From the NCBI GenBank assembly GCA_032718565.1, contig JAVGVS010000017.1, forward strand, positions 4,037,899-4,101,898: a stretch of 64,000 nt of DNA, written 5' to 3'. The position numbers and the translations under genes are program-made. Source of the DNA: Distichodus sexfasciatus (taxonomy: Eukaryota > Chordata > Actinopteri > Characiformes > Distichodontidae). The notes beneath the pieces are model-generated. The model was not told the DNA's origin. It saw nothing but the letters and a program-made list of their open reading frames with translations, and searched no databases. This document shows positions 46,507-58,480 of this stretch, one piece after another (position 1 is the stretch's first letter; the number at the start of each line of letters is the position of its first letter).

Positions 46507-47130
46507 CTGTAAAGCAGAACCAGTCGCTTGTCAAGCAAATTTTCAAAATTGAGTTATGATGTTTTCTACGAAAGGGCATAAATCGCTTCAAAAACGATAC
46601 CTAATAATGAATCAGATGACATATGACCTAGATATCAACATTCAGAGGAGTCGGTTTCTCCTACGCAAGTGAGAAACAGAGAATTGCCTTGAAGGACTAT
46701 CGCCGTAGCACTACAGAGACGCCAGCGTCACAAGCACGCTTGTATTTGTAGCCTACGCTGCATTCACAGCCACACGGGATAGCCTACTCATGCGTGAAGG
46801 CTTAACTGGTAAACTCGGAGACGGAGATGATTCCGGAGAATATTCACGCTTAGTCAACCAGTGGATTTCCACTGTGAATATTGAAGTAGAGCGTCAAAAC
46901 AGAAACCCTTTAACATTCTGCTAGGAATAGAATTCTCACCTCAAGAAAGCCACTTTTTAGGATGGAAAGGGTAAGTTTTTCAGCAAAATTTATTCACAAC
47001 AGTACAGTACAGACCTTCCGCTGTTTCTAAAAACAAAAAATCCAAGATTTTACCCCACGCAACATAAACGCTCGTTTTTCTCGGAAACCTCCGTTGCGAC
47101 AAGCGACTGGTTTTGCCGTGGAGGGTCACA
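46507..47130. mobile_element. MITE family F, copy 3 (inverted relative to copies 1 and 2)
   Basis: The right end GACTGGTTTTGCCGTGGAGGGTCACA is intact and the left end is decayed. The interior is the reverse complement of 42840-43486 (for example TTTTAGGATGGAAAGGGTAA). Confidence 0.85.
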
Positions 47131-47437
47131 TTTGTTAAAACAAAGTTACTGGATAAGCTACAGCATTTTAAAAGCTGCTTTGCTACTGAAAAAGTAGACC
47201 AGCTCCAGATCCTTTACCTCCTGTAAGGTGTGAGGTTGATTTGTGGAATTTGAAGACCCGCTTTACACGTTGAACCTGTACCTACTGACAGTGGTCTGAC
47301 TAGGGGGATTTACAGGAGCAGGGTGTCGAGCTGCCAAGACTCCAGAGGTTAGAGGAGGTCATTTGACTTGGTACGAATCAAAAGACAAGCCACTGTCACA
47401 CAAACCGCAAATCATTTTAATGACGATGACAAAAGGG

Positions 47438-47555
47438 GGCAGATGGTGGCACAACGGTAGGGTGTTCGACCCATGATCAAAAGGTAGCAGGTTTGAATCC
47501 CAGGTTTGACCGGTAAAAGTAGTGTTGTGTTCACAATGACAATCACTCACTTTAA
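47438..47555 (+). mobile_element. SINE family A, internally deleted
   Basis: Head AGATGGTGGCACAACGGTAG, B box GGTTTGAATCCC, then directly the tail GTGTTCACAATGACAATCACT; the body is missing. Confidence 0.8.
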
Positions 47556-48690
47556 CAAAAGTATTATCAAATTCTGAGAACGGGGCTAGCGAAAGGACAG
47601 TCACCTATGGATCAAGAACCCACACAACACAAGTGACTCCTAAATATCGGAATCCGACTCCAAAAGCATTTTTCATTTGGTCATCTGAGCCGAGTTTTAT
47701 CGAACTGCATGGTTACTGTTTAAAGTCAACCAACAGTATGATCAAAGGCAGAGAACAGAGCCAAAAAAAGGCTGCTATTGTTCCCACAATTGTTTATTCT
47801 TCGCATATCAACAGCTGATGATAAATAAAGTCAGTCACAGAAGCTGGTGTCATGAGATCTCCGATCGAAACCATGCATGTCCAAAGGAGCAAAGCAGTGG
47901 ACACAGTTTGGATTGTCCTGCTTCAAGTGACTTGGAAATATGCATCTAAGAAATGAACTTTTATTTTGAAGTTTTCCTTTTCCAGAGACAGGTGAGGAGT
48001 AGTTTTATTCCCACAAGGGTAATGTTAAATTCACTTAATATGGATGTTTGAGTTTGAGTCTTGAACCCACAACATCTTATCAAATGAAGACAATGCAAAG
48101 CTGTTAAATGTATGAGACGCCCGGGAACTTCAGCTCATCCAGTTCATTAAAGATGCGAAAGAATTACAGTATGAGGTTGAGGTTATGAAGTTATTAGTAA
48201 CATGCATCTCCCAAAAGCCATATAACGACTGAAGGCTACCATCTGTAGCGTGAGACACTGCTAGACACTCAGACCTAACCAAGCTCAAGTCCGTCCAGCA
48301 CCGTGATGAGAACCCTGCGGGTGTCTCTGTTCCTTCACAAATTCTCTGGGACAAATTATAGACGAGCGAGATCCAGCTGAATTCTCTTACAAGGTCTAAA
48401 CAATTTGAAGAATAGTGGGGGAGAAAGATGTCGAGGCAGCATGCTTGTTTAACATAAGCAAAAGTTCGTATCGAGCTAGGGTACCTCATTTGACCTCTGA
48501 GGTGGTTCACTAGAGTGTGAGGGTGAGAGTGTGTGTGTGTGTGTGTGTGTATATGGTTGAAGGGCTACCGATAAGGAAAGCAGACAAGTGCTGTGTAAAT
48601 AAAGAAGGTCCACATGACTACTTAAAAAGCTCTTCGTAATAACTCTGTGTGTGTGTGTGTGCGCGTGTGTAGGTATGGGAGAGTGTGCGT
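47556..48690. other. intronic DNA, mostly unique
   Basis: No gene is recognised. TG microsatellites occur at 48521-48550 and 48644-48670. Confidence 0.5.
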
Positions 48691-49880
48691 AGAGCTGGGT
48701 GCTATGAACAAAAATATATGAAGCTCATACGATTTATATTAAAAATAGGCGTCGTCAGCGCATTAACCGCGTTTGGTGGACCGCTGAGAGCTACCAGATC
48801 GCCTTCTCAGCGCTTGTTGTTGCTAAGTTACGAAAAACATCATCGGGCACTTCCGTGTTGGTTCCTATTTTATGTTAACATTGTAACAAGCTCCTTTGAG
48901 ATCTTAGATGCCGCTATTCAGCCTCATCGTGATGCTGTCTATTTACTGATTTACTGTCTATGGATGCGGTCAGATTTTTATATCATTTTTTAAAATATGA
49001 TTCATTTTTTCCCGGGGGGATGTAGTCAAGGCGGGAGACATTTGTTGTCAAAGCGGCCGTAACTATAAAGTGCTGTGGAAAACCCTGCATTTTCATCCCC
49101 TCCTTCACTCACCGCGACGTTCTGGTTGCCCGGCATCTTTCTCCCACACGCAACCACTTTGCTGACGTTTACCACGAGGCTTCTTCGTGTGCTGTGGGAA
49201 AATCTGCATCGTCGGCCGTGATTGGCTGATGTGCTGGCGTTATGCCAAGCCTACTTGTTACGTGCAAGATACTGTCTACCTCAACGTGTTGTCGCATAGT
49301 GGGCAAACAATGTGATCAAAATGTACAGCCTACCTTTATCATCGTTATCGCCATAAGCGCTTTCTCGCTAAAAAAAAACGAGATCGTTTTACCGCCCAGC
49401 TCTAGGTGTGCGTATGTTGCGTAAGCGTGAATGCAGAAGTGTTCGTATTAATTGTCTTAGCCTAGAAAGTCGACGAGGAAAAGCTGATCTGCAAACACCA
49501 TGTTATGTCAGAGCGCTTCAAGTTGAAATCCGTTCAACAGCACTGGGCTCATCAATATCACTTGTCTCTTGCTAGCCAATCAAAATCGAGGAAGGGGCGG
49601 GACATACACAGTCAAGAACCCACTAACAGCGATGGCGGGGTATCTGGAGCAGCTGGAGAAGCTAACTAGTTCAAACACTGCCGCTAATGCCCAGAAGTGA
49701 TTTCTCTCCGTTGTAAAGATAATCTTGTCGACTGAACTACCGATCTCAAAGGCACACGTTACTATGTTTACATGAAATAGGAACGAACATGGTAGTGCCC
49801 AATGGTGCTTTTCGTAACTTAGCAACAACAAGTGGTGAGAGAAGCGCCAAGAAAGCATTGAGAAAGCGCTCTGGTTTTGA
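48691..49880. mobile_element. repeat N region with inverted internal duplication
   Basis: The segment 48800-48905 (plus) and the reverse complement of about 49735-49845 are alike, including TTGTTGCTAAGTTACGAAAA versus its inverse near 49815. Part (49535-49800) repeats 21470-21790. The bounding words AGAGCTGGGTGC and CCCAGCTCT suggest an element with inverted ends over 48691-49403. Confidence 0.6.
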
Positions 49881-50559
49881 CCGCTTTCACTGCAAAAAAA
49901 AACGTTTGGTGGACACAGGCCCCTAGTGTTGTAAAAGCGCTTACCCCAAAATCAGTACTCTAAACCAGACGAGTGAGAACGTATGCGCATGCACAGGTAC
50001 ATGTATGTGCACGCATTCGGAAAGCAAACGCAAGGGCACTGCAGAATTAAACAAGACTGCTCCGACTTTGACAGCAAGAGGAGAGTAATGGGTCCCCACA
50101 GTGCAGAAATACAGTTCCCGAGCCAAAGGACACAGAGGGGGGAAACCACAGATATGCGGTCCCCTACATACGGCCCATACTCCATTATGTACTCACGCAT
50201 ACAGACACAAACCCAAACACACACACAGACACATTCCTGGGTGTTTGCTTAGCCATCTACAACCCCTAGCCAAGCCCCAGGTAATATATCTTGTAGAATG
50301 GACAGTCATGCGGATTGTGATATGCAGCTTGTTCGTAATAGACACATTGGGCGGAAAGAAGACTTTTGAGAGGGGGAGGGGAAGCGTTAATCTGTCACTG
50401 TCGTCCCAGTGTGTAACGGAGGACAGAAGACAACAAAATAAAGACATTGTTCGTCATTACGCAGCAGGCCAAGCTCGAAAGAATCAGATGAGACATCAGT
50501 ATCCATCTGCACGAGAAGCAAACCCCCCAAAAAACACATACATACAAGCAGTGTCATCC

Positions 50560-51600
50560 TCACAGGGGTGAATAGGACACTGCGGCAAAGAGAGATGTCA
50601 ACCCCCTGCCTGCTACAATCTCTGCTCCCTCACTGACTCCATACAAGCAGGGCAACTCATCCGTCTGACCCCTGGAGACCCGTGACAGGGCCTCAAACAG
50701 GCCTTTCACTGCCACACACTGGCAGGCCTTTGAGAAAGAGCAGGGGGGACGGAGTTAAGCGTGACACACTCTCTGGGCACCAAGAGGAAGCAAGAGGGAA
50801 CGATTAAACTGTGACACCTGTCAGTGGCTTGTTTAGCCATCTATGGAGACGATGGCAAAAAGGGAAGAGGACTGGAATTGTCCCACTTCTCTTTTCTCCT
50901 TTCCCCCTTCTCCACTTTTCTGTGCTTATCCTTTTCTTCCCTCGAGTCCTGACTGGTTCTTTTTTTTGTTGTTTTTGCTGACAGACGCAGAAAAATCCCA
51001 AACGCTGGCGTCTCTGCGCTCGGCCTTTCTCTGCTTTCGTTTTGAGGGAACTCCTTGCTCGGACACCACGCAGAGTTGATGTATGGGAAGGGAAGGTGAT
51101 TTTGGGAGGGGATGAGGAAGGGGGGGGGATTTGCGGATTAATGAGTGGAGCACAGGCCAGATGGTTTTGCCCTCCATCGCCGACTTCCCTGCATCCCTCC
51201 TCCGCTCTCATCCTGTCTGTCTGTCTGTCTGTCTGACCCCGGCTACTGAACCCTGCAGGTTAGGGGTTCATGGAGGCTGCGCCTGACCGACTGGTGACTC
51301 TTACTCCATTAGAAACACAAACACACACTCAGGGTCCAGTCCTTTCGACTGACATCACAGAGGGAGAATGTGCTAGAGAGGTGCTTGTCCTCCTCCTCCT
51401 CCCTCTCTCGTGCGCTCTCTCTTACTCTTTCTGTTTATCTTCGCCCCATCCCTTCTTCCACACGAGTCCAGACACACTTGTGCAGCTTGTGACGGGTGAA
51501 AGAAAGGTCTTCTTGCCTTTCTCGCTCGGTGGGTGACTGCAGGGCCTGGTTATGACATCACCTGTTGCATCCGCATGCCAACTGTGCTGCTTGTTTAGTT
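50560..51600. promoter_or_regulatory. repeat-poor intronic island
   Basis: About 1 kb of largely unique DNA, GC-moderate, with a CTGT run at 51216-51235. Open frames are low complexity. Candidate regulatory DNA by lack of repeats only. Confidence 0.25.
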
Positions 51601-52367
51601 AGAGAGACAGGGTGAGAAATACTCACTCACAAATGTTTTAAAAAATGCCCCGAGGTATTTTCCTACCAGTATTAAGTATTCCAAGAAGGAAGCAGGTTCT
51701 GATCGACAACACGCTGACAAATTCGGTAAAGGTTGAACGGGCATGTAGCAACAATAAGCATGTGGGTGGGGTAAAGACTCAACGCTCACACAACGAAGCA
51801 ACACTGCGAGGTCATGGCATTCTGAAGTGACACTTGCTCTACCGGGAAATGCCCAACGTCAACTCTGGAAATGTCTGGGATTCCCACTTCTCTGAGCTTA
51901 CGAAACACTAGCTTGGAACGCTAACAAGATCCACTTGGTTTTGGAATTCCTGGAAGGGGGGAAAAAAAAGAATGTTTATGACCTTTGATGCTCGTCCAAC
52001 TATAAATCTGAAATCTGCTTTCATTTTCTGTTAATAAAGTTCAATGTTGGTCACAAACTTTCGTTTCTATTACACTGGAAATTTTGAGCTGAGGAAAAAA
52101 TGTCACTCAAAGGCTGATGATGGTGATTTATTTGCAAACAGGCTTGCACTTGTTACTCATGGTGTGGGGTGAATTTGGGTACATGTGGATATGTTGCTAA
52201 TCATGGGATTGTGCAGTCGCAGTAGCAATCTAGTCTCCCCACTCCCCTTCCACTCACCTGAGCTTACAGCTACAAATCCATGCAAAACACAGCATTAAAC
52301 ATCACACTTCTGAGAGCCTACACATTTAAACATTAATAAAATACATTTTTAAAAAAGCTATTACAAA

Positions 52368-53125
52368 TAGGACTGCAACTAACAATTCCTTCGTTAGTCG
52401 ATCAATCTGCTGATTATTTTTTCCGATTAATCGATTATTAATCAGATAAAAAGATAAAAACTTTCATTTTTGATGAGCCAAACTGTGTTCTATTTATAAA
52501 ATGGAAAAAATATATATCCAGATTAATTGAAAATGAAGAAATATTAAAGTTTTGGCCATTTATAGCCAATTTGGACTCATTTTGGCCTGTAACTCCTTTT
52601 TGACTCATTTCTGGGAGAGAACTACATGTTTGTGCAAGATGGCATTCCACATAAGAGTCATGTCACAATAACGTGATGGACACGCGTCGGAATAATCACT
52701 ACAAATATCAAGTAAATGGCTGTATTGTGAGTAGAACGCCGTTTGTTGTTATTTATCAGCTAAAAATGAGTTTGGTCTGTAATAAATGGGAAGATTTGAT
52801 TGAACTGGAACGGTTTAGTGAATGACTTCCCTGAGAGAGTCGTGCGCTGTAACAGTATGTGTTTACATTGTGAAATATGTCATTCATGCGTTTCTACACA
52901 ATTACTTCAGTTTTTGTGATGGTGAGGCACGGCACTGGTTCTCGTCTCCTTCTTATCCTTCTTTTATGGCAGTCGGCGTCCAGCTTAATGCTGCTTTACT
53001 GCCACTGTGGCTTTGGTTATCTTACTGTCCCCACATTAGGGGGTAAGCACTATACATATGTGTGATATAACGTACACCCAAATAATCGATTATTAAATTA
53101 ACTGCCAAACTATCTTAATAGTCAT
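52368..53125. mobile_element. MITE family K, copy 2
   Basis: Starts TAGGACTGCAACTAACAATT with TTCGTTAGTCGATCAATCTG. The right end near 53085-53125 is less clear. It holds the shared core at 52727-52823. Confidence 0.65.
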
Positions 53126-53864
53126 AATTACAATCACAAATAAAGCAATGTAATTAAAGCATTCTCTGCACAGAAATCTCTGCTATCAAAATTTTGCTTT
53201 TGACGTTCTAACAAGAACAGTGATCACTGGCTTTAATTCAGCTAGTTTTTCTTAGTTTATTTCCTCTCAGCTCAAAGTAAACTTAGTCACCTCTGCCATA
53301 TACTGTACGAGTATACAGAGAGACGAGACGATATGGCTCCAGTTTTAACAGTACAAAAAACAAGACACAGAAAAAACAATATATAAATAGAATATAAAAT
53401 ATAAACTCTAAACTAGAAGTAGGAAAGGAGACAATTAGGTTACATGCAGTAATCAGCCTACAACTATGGTCCTGGAGGTGTTTTTTTTACAGTAGTGCAT
53501 AAGATCTGTAACAGTCTCAATATTAAAAAATCTACACAAACAATCTATTAAATACAACTATATCTTTTATCAAGTCTGAGCTAACATACAAAGTCTGATC
53601 TTTTGTAAAGTCTGAGCTAACCAAATGAGAATTTCACTAATATGTGCAAATATTTGTAACAGCAATGGAGTGTAGAAACTACAATGTGTACAATAATTCA
53701 ATAACTTGCGCAAATATCATACCATCACTCAGTGAGAAACTACAGTCATTGATATGCACAAGCAGTGTTCAATAGTTAGCAGTGTAGTGTAGCAGCAGTC
53801 AAAAGAAAAGAAATACAATTACAATTCTGGAAAACAATCACATCACCAGCAGTTTAGATGTATT
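53126..53864. other. AT-rich intronic DNA
   Basis: No gene or named repeat is recognised. Confidence 0.5.
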
Positions 53865-54493
53865 AAAAGGTCCCATACTATGAAAACATTAACTTTTTTT
53901 GTTCTTTGGACATCCATTCGGCTCTGCACTGCCTCTATACACACTGTAAGTTTGATACAAAAATGATGAATTGTGTTAGTATTAATTTACGAATGTAGAA
54001 ATCGTGTGCTTAAAGGAGCCGTTTAGATTTCTCCCCTACGTCTACATCACAGTAGGGGACATTTGAATAACTCCACCCTCCTGTCTGAGAAGCTCCGCCC
54101 ACCAGGTAGAACTGCTAGCGCTTCCTGATCCGCCATGTTCTCTCACAAGTGCTAGTGTAGGAATGGCCGTGAAGAAGTCTAGCGGCGGAGTGTTGTGTTG
54201 AACATGCACGGCTGTATGGATGGTCTGTTAGCAGCAGCCATGTGAATTATTTTCACGTGAGGTAAACTCTCGCCGTGCTGTGTGTGTGTGTGTGGGCAGC
54301 GGCAGCTCATTTACATTTAGGAATACTAATGAGAAACAGCCTGTTCTGAAAGGGACTGAAATAGAAGAGTAAAAAGCAGGTGAAAAAGTCTAATCTGAGA
54401 GGTATTTACAGCAAACTACTTCAGAGACTTGTTTAGTGGAGCTCACAGACCTGTTTTAACTTGTGGAAAAAACCTATAATATTGGGACCTTTA
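53865..54493. mobile_element. MITE family M (AAAGGTCCCAT ends)
   Basis: The left end AAAAGGTCCCATACTATGAA and right end (inverse) CTATAATATTGGGACCTTTA bound about 630 bp without coding content. Confidence 0.7.
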
Positions 54494-55556
54494 AGAAAAT
54501 TAAGACTTTTAGATAGTATGATACAACTCCAGAACTGCAAACATGCAAGTAAGAAAAATTCCCCTATTTCACCATTTGAAGATTCTGTTCTTACCTAGGA
54601 ACAAATCTTAAATAAGAAAATTTTGGTGAATGTCAGAATCTTTGTGAAAACAGTGTAAGTGGGATTTTTTTTTTATTTTTCTTAAGAATTCTTCTGCACA
54701 CCTTTTAGGGAGGGTGTTCTCAACTTGCATTCTCTCATTTTCTATAGTCACAAGACTATGGAAAGTCCTGGAGTTAAATTTCACACTTCTGGAGCAAGGT
54801 TTTCTATCTGTTTCTCTTCTAATACAATAGAAAACGAGTCTAGAGTGTAGGTGGCCTATTGTGGTTTCAGAAAAGCTTCCAAACTAGTGGCATAACAGTG
54901 AGCGTTCAAAAGCGTAACAGCAGATTAGTCTTGTTTCAGTAACAAAAGAAACATTCTTTGGATTCCATTATGTTCCAGAGTCATTCCTGAGCTGACAGAG
55001 ATTTAGAACAGGGAAAAAAAATACATATTCCATGAACCAGGATGTCAAGTTCGTCACACCCCCAACCTGTCCTTGCTTTGCACCCTGTTGGCAGAGCAGC
55101 ATTCTTTCACCATGGGTCACCAGTGAACTCCAAAGTTTGTTTAGCAATTACAACCCGCATACGTGCACACACACACACACAGTATTAGACACTTTCACAG
55201 TGCCAGAATATTATACAAAGTTTTTGACTTTATCAGTCAGTTTGTACAGGCCTCTGACCAAAATACACTAAGAACTTAAAGCCCCCCATCAAAAATAACT
55301 ATAATACCACCACTGCCAGGCCAGGGCCAGTGGTGAGTTTATTAAAACAGAGCATTGTGAAAGGCAAAGATTATAAGATTTGGATTAAAAGTACTGTTGA
55401 AATACAAACTGCTGTAATTCATAAGCAGGACTTTTAACAGCTCAGTATCAGCTCTGAGAAAAAAAAATAGCAAGGGAACAAAGACTTGAGAACACCAGAA
55501 CATCCTACCTTGATGGTCAACACTGAGCTCTGCAATTTTTTTAAATCTTTTTTATT
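54494..55556. other. intronic DNA
   Basis: Contains a dispersed repeat at about 54575-54665 (GGAACAAATCTTAAATAAGA) also seen near 20040. Otherwise no gene or clear element. Confidence 0.5.
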
Positions 55557-55812
55557 GTGAAAGTGAGTGATTATTTGTCAGTGTGAACACACCACAGCAC
55601 AGCACACAGTGCACCACAACAAAATGCGACCTCGGCATTTGACCCATCCGTGAAGGAGCAGTGGGCAACTGACATGGGCAGCACCTGTGGATCAGTGTTT
55701 GGGGATGGTACCTTGCTCAGGAGTACCTTAGTGGTACCTTTACCGGTCCAATTCGAACTGGCAACCTTCCTATCAGGGGGCGAATACCCTAACCGTTATG
55801 ATACCAACTGTG
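55557..55812 (-). mobile_element. SINE family A, near full length, reverse orientation
   Basis: Reverse tail GTGAGTGATTATTTGTCAGT, body GACCCATCCGTGAAGGAGCA and reverse head CCCTAACCGTTATGATACCA. Confidence 0.85.
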
Positions 55813-56149
55813 TTACGCTACACAATGCTAATGTGTTTGTGTGTATGTAGGTCAGCCGTCCAGGACATAATGGTGATTTGAAGTCTTGATTGAGACTTAA
55901 ACTTGCAAGACATTTGAGGTCACAAGTGGTTTCAAAAGGATGATGCCAACACATCAAACAAATAAATGGAAGAGCTCCATAGGCACATCCAAACACCAGC
56001 AGCAGTACCAACTGATGCAATGCTGAAGACGCAAGCAAAGTGAACACAAAGGTATCAGTGATTTTGGATATTTCTACGACCAGAGCATTTGTGAGCAGCA
56101 CTGGTAGTGAATTAAGCGAAGGAAAGCATTTTTCCATTGGCCATTTTAA

Positions 56150-56560
56150 AAGCATTCCTGGAATTGTAGGATAATGCCTGCGGACAGGCCACAGGAATGC
56201 ACAGCAGCCTCCTGGCTCCCAAACTCATGGGAGGAGGAACCAGATATTTGACCCCCCATCTCTCTCTCTTTCTGCTGCCCCACAAAACTGGCCATGTGGG
56301 GTGTGGAGAGAAACAAAAAGAGACCTTGAAGTGCACTTAAACCCGGCCTCTGTGGCTTGGCCACACTCCCTAAATCAATTATGACAGACGCCGGTTGGCC
56401 GGAGTCATAACTGGCATCGTCATCCGAAGTCTAGCAAGGGCATACATGCACTCAGGGTTTAGGTGCACGCCGGACTGGAGGCGTAGCTCATTGAAATGCA
56501 CATTGAAGCATCTGTGGCGGTACATGGGTCCAAGCCAATTCTGGTAAAAGCCTAATTTCC
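56150..56560. promoter_or_regulatory. candidate conserved non-coding island
   Basis: Unique DNA with AAATCAATTATGACAGACGC and GAGTCATAACTGGCATCGTC (short inverted words), and GCTCATTGAAATGCACATTG. Lies just before a SINE cluster. Enhancer-like texture only. Confidence 0.3.
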
Positions 56561-56587
56561 TGGTTTTAAGGTTTGTATATAGATTAA

Positions 56588-56842
56588 GGTTGGTGGCGTA
56601 AGGGTAAGGCGTTTGCTCCAGGATCAGAATGTTGCAGGTTCGAATCCAGGACTGGTAAAGTTACCACTGAGGAACTCATGAGCAAGGTACCATCCCCAAG
56701 CACTGGTCCCGGGGTGCTGCCCTTGTTAGCTGCCTACTGCTCCTTCACGGATGGGTCAATTGCAGGGGTCACATTTCATTGTGGTGCACTGTGTGCTGTC
56801 CTGTGTTCACAATGACAAATAATCACTCACTTTCACTGGTAG
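56588..56842 (+). mobile_element. SINE family A, full length
   Basis: Head GTTGGTGGCGTAAGGGTAAG, B box GGTTCGAATCC, body CTCATGAGCAAGGTACCATC, and tail TGTGTTCACAATGACAAATA. Confidence 0.9.
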
Positions 56843-57236
56843 TGTTATGGTTAGGGAGTCCGAGACCAGGAAGGTAGTACTGAGGAACTCCTAAGCAAGA
56901 TACCACCTGCAAACACTGCTCCCCAGGCTCTACCCATGTCAACTGTTTACTGCTCTGAAACAGATGGATCAAATATGTTGGCCGGGGCAGTGAGTGGGTG
57001 GTGGTGGTCTAGTGGTTAAGATAGTTGTCTCCAGACCACAAGGTTGCGGGTTCAATCCTACCTCCAGCGCTACCATCATTGGATTCCTAAGCAAGACCCT
57101 TAACCCCATGTTGCTCCAGTGGGACTTTGCCTGTATTTAGGAAATGGGAGGCGCTCTGGATAAGAGTGTCTGCTAAATGCCGTAAATGTAAATGGTACAG
57201 CGTATGCTGTGTTCACAATGACAGTCACTAACTTTT
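56843..57236 (+). mobile_element. diverged SINE family A split by a SINE family B insertion
   Basis: The 5' part (56858-56990) has CTGAGGAACTCCTAAGCAAG and AGATGGATCAAAT. The 3' part (57193-57236) has GCTGTGTTCACAATGACAG. Between them lies SINE B. Confidence 0.7.
56993..57192 (+). mobile_element. SINE family B, full length
   Basis: A box (TGGTCTAGTGGTTAAG), B box (GGGTTCAATCC), then the widespread fish SINE tail GCGCTCTGGATAAGAGTGTC and TGCTAAATGCCGTAAATG. Confidence 0.9.
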
Positions 57237-57239
57237 AAA

Positions 57240-58480
57240 AGAGTCTCTGCGGCAAAGTCTGCTGCCGAGCCGGCTCTCCCGTAAGCCCTGAGAGGAATTC
57301 AGGCAAGCAGAAGATCCAGGGCAGAGTTGAGGTGGGTGTTGGCCCAGGGTGTGCACACACCGCTGGGGGGCTACCACACCGCAGAGCCCAGCGGGCCTCC
57401 CACACACCAAGGCCAGCCAAGGGTTCCCACCACCACAAGCCTCGCCGCCGCTAAATATAGCCCTGCAAGCACAGAGCCACGGCCAGCAGCACTGTTTGCA
57501 CTGCCCACTTTTGCTTTCTCACTCTATGTCTTGTTGAACTCTCTCTCCACTTCAGTCACAGCTGTTTATTTCAACAACACTCGAGTAGACAAACTGAACT
57601 GATCAAGAATGTACAGAAGATTGTGGAAGGAAGTGGTCATTTTTCCATATTCTTATTTCCAGTTTGGTTCGACTGCCTTTCCAGATGGTGTGAGATCTTT
57701 TTGTCCCGTCTGCCACCAATCTTCCCCCACCCCCCCACTGCCAAGTCTTCTTCAGTGCATGAATTTAAAGAGAATCAAGATTGGCGCTGGAATGAATGAG
57801 AACGTGACTGAATGGCTTTTTTCACGTCTTTGTCCTGCCCACTTCCTCTTCGTTAGTTCCTCGCCTGTCAATGTGTCAATCTCTCCTCGTTTGGCCCACT
57901 TATCCTTCAATGTCGGTGGCTCTTTGAAGCCGGGTCTGGATGCGCCCCTCTCTTTTCATATTCTTTTCTTTTCAGATCTGAGCGTAAAAGCGAAAGCTCC
58001 AGACTCTCACCATACCCCTCCTCGAGCTTCCGGACCTTTCTGTTGTATGTCTCCAGAAGGTTTGACCCACAGCCCCATCCCAGGACCCGGGAGTCTGGTA
58101 CACAAACGGGCCCTTCAGGTTGATTTATCGGACGTATTCAGGGCCAGCCACGATGGGGGACGCCTGGGTCAACCGAGTGGTTCTGACGCCCCTGATCCCC
58201 AGAACAACCACATGAAAAAGCCAACCCCAGGAAGGGAGGGGGAACTGGGTGGGAGCAAAGGGGGTGTACGTTTGCGTTGCACCTTTGAAATTTCAATGAT
58301 AATAACCAGTGGCTAGATACAGAGCAATATTCCACTGCAGCTGAACAAACAGTGTAGAAGACGACATTTTTGCCTTTCTACAATTTTGTCGCCATTCGAC
58401 TTCCTCTCGCTTGCTCTTTTAAAATCAAAACCACACAAGGCTCTTTATGGTGAAATCTGGTTTCAAGGGGGAAAAAACTA
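57240..58480. promoter_or_regulatory. repeat-poor intronic island
   Basis: About 1.2 kb of unique DNA. It holds the longest open frame of the window (57609-58316, 235 codons, plus strand), which has no recognisable domain, no clear splice context and proline/serine-rich simple composition, so I do not call a gene. CCTTTGAAATTTCAATGATA and TAGATACAGAGCAATATTCC near the end look like non-coding conserved DNA. Confidence 0.3.

Noticed and set aside
48685..49858. Two similar short proteins on opposite strands as a gene family
   Set aside because: They come from the inverted duplicate of a repeat that also occurs at 21470.
57609..58316. 235-codon open frame as a gene
   Set aside because: No recognisable domain, simple Pro/Ser-rich composition, antisense inside an intron and no splice or promoter evidence. 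Kept only as a low-interest finding.
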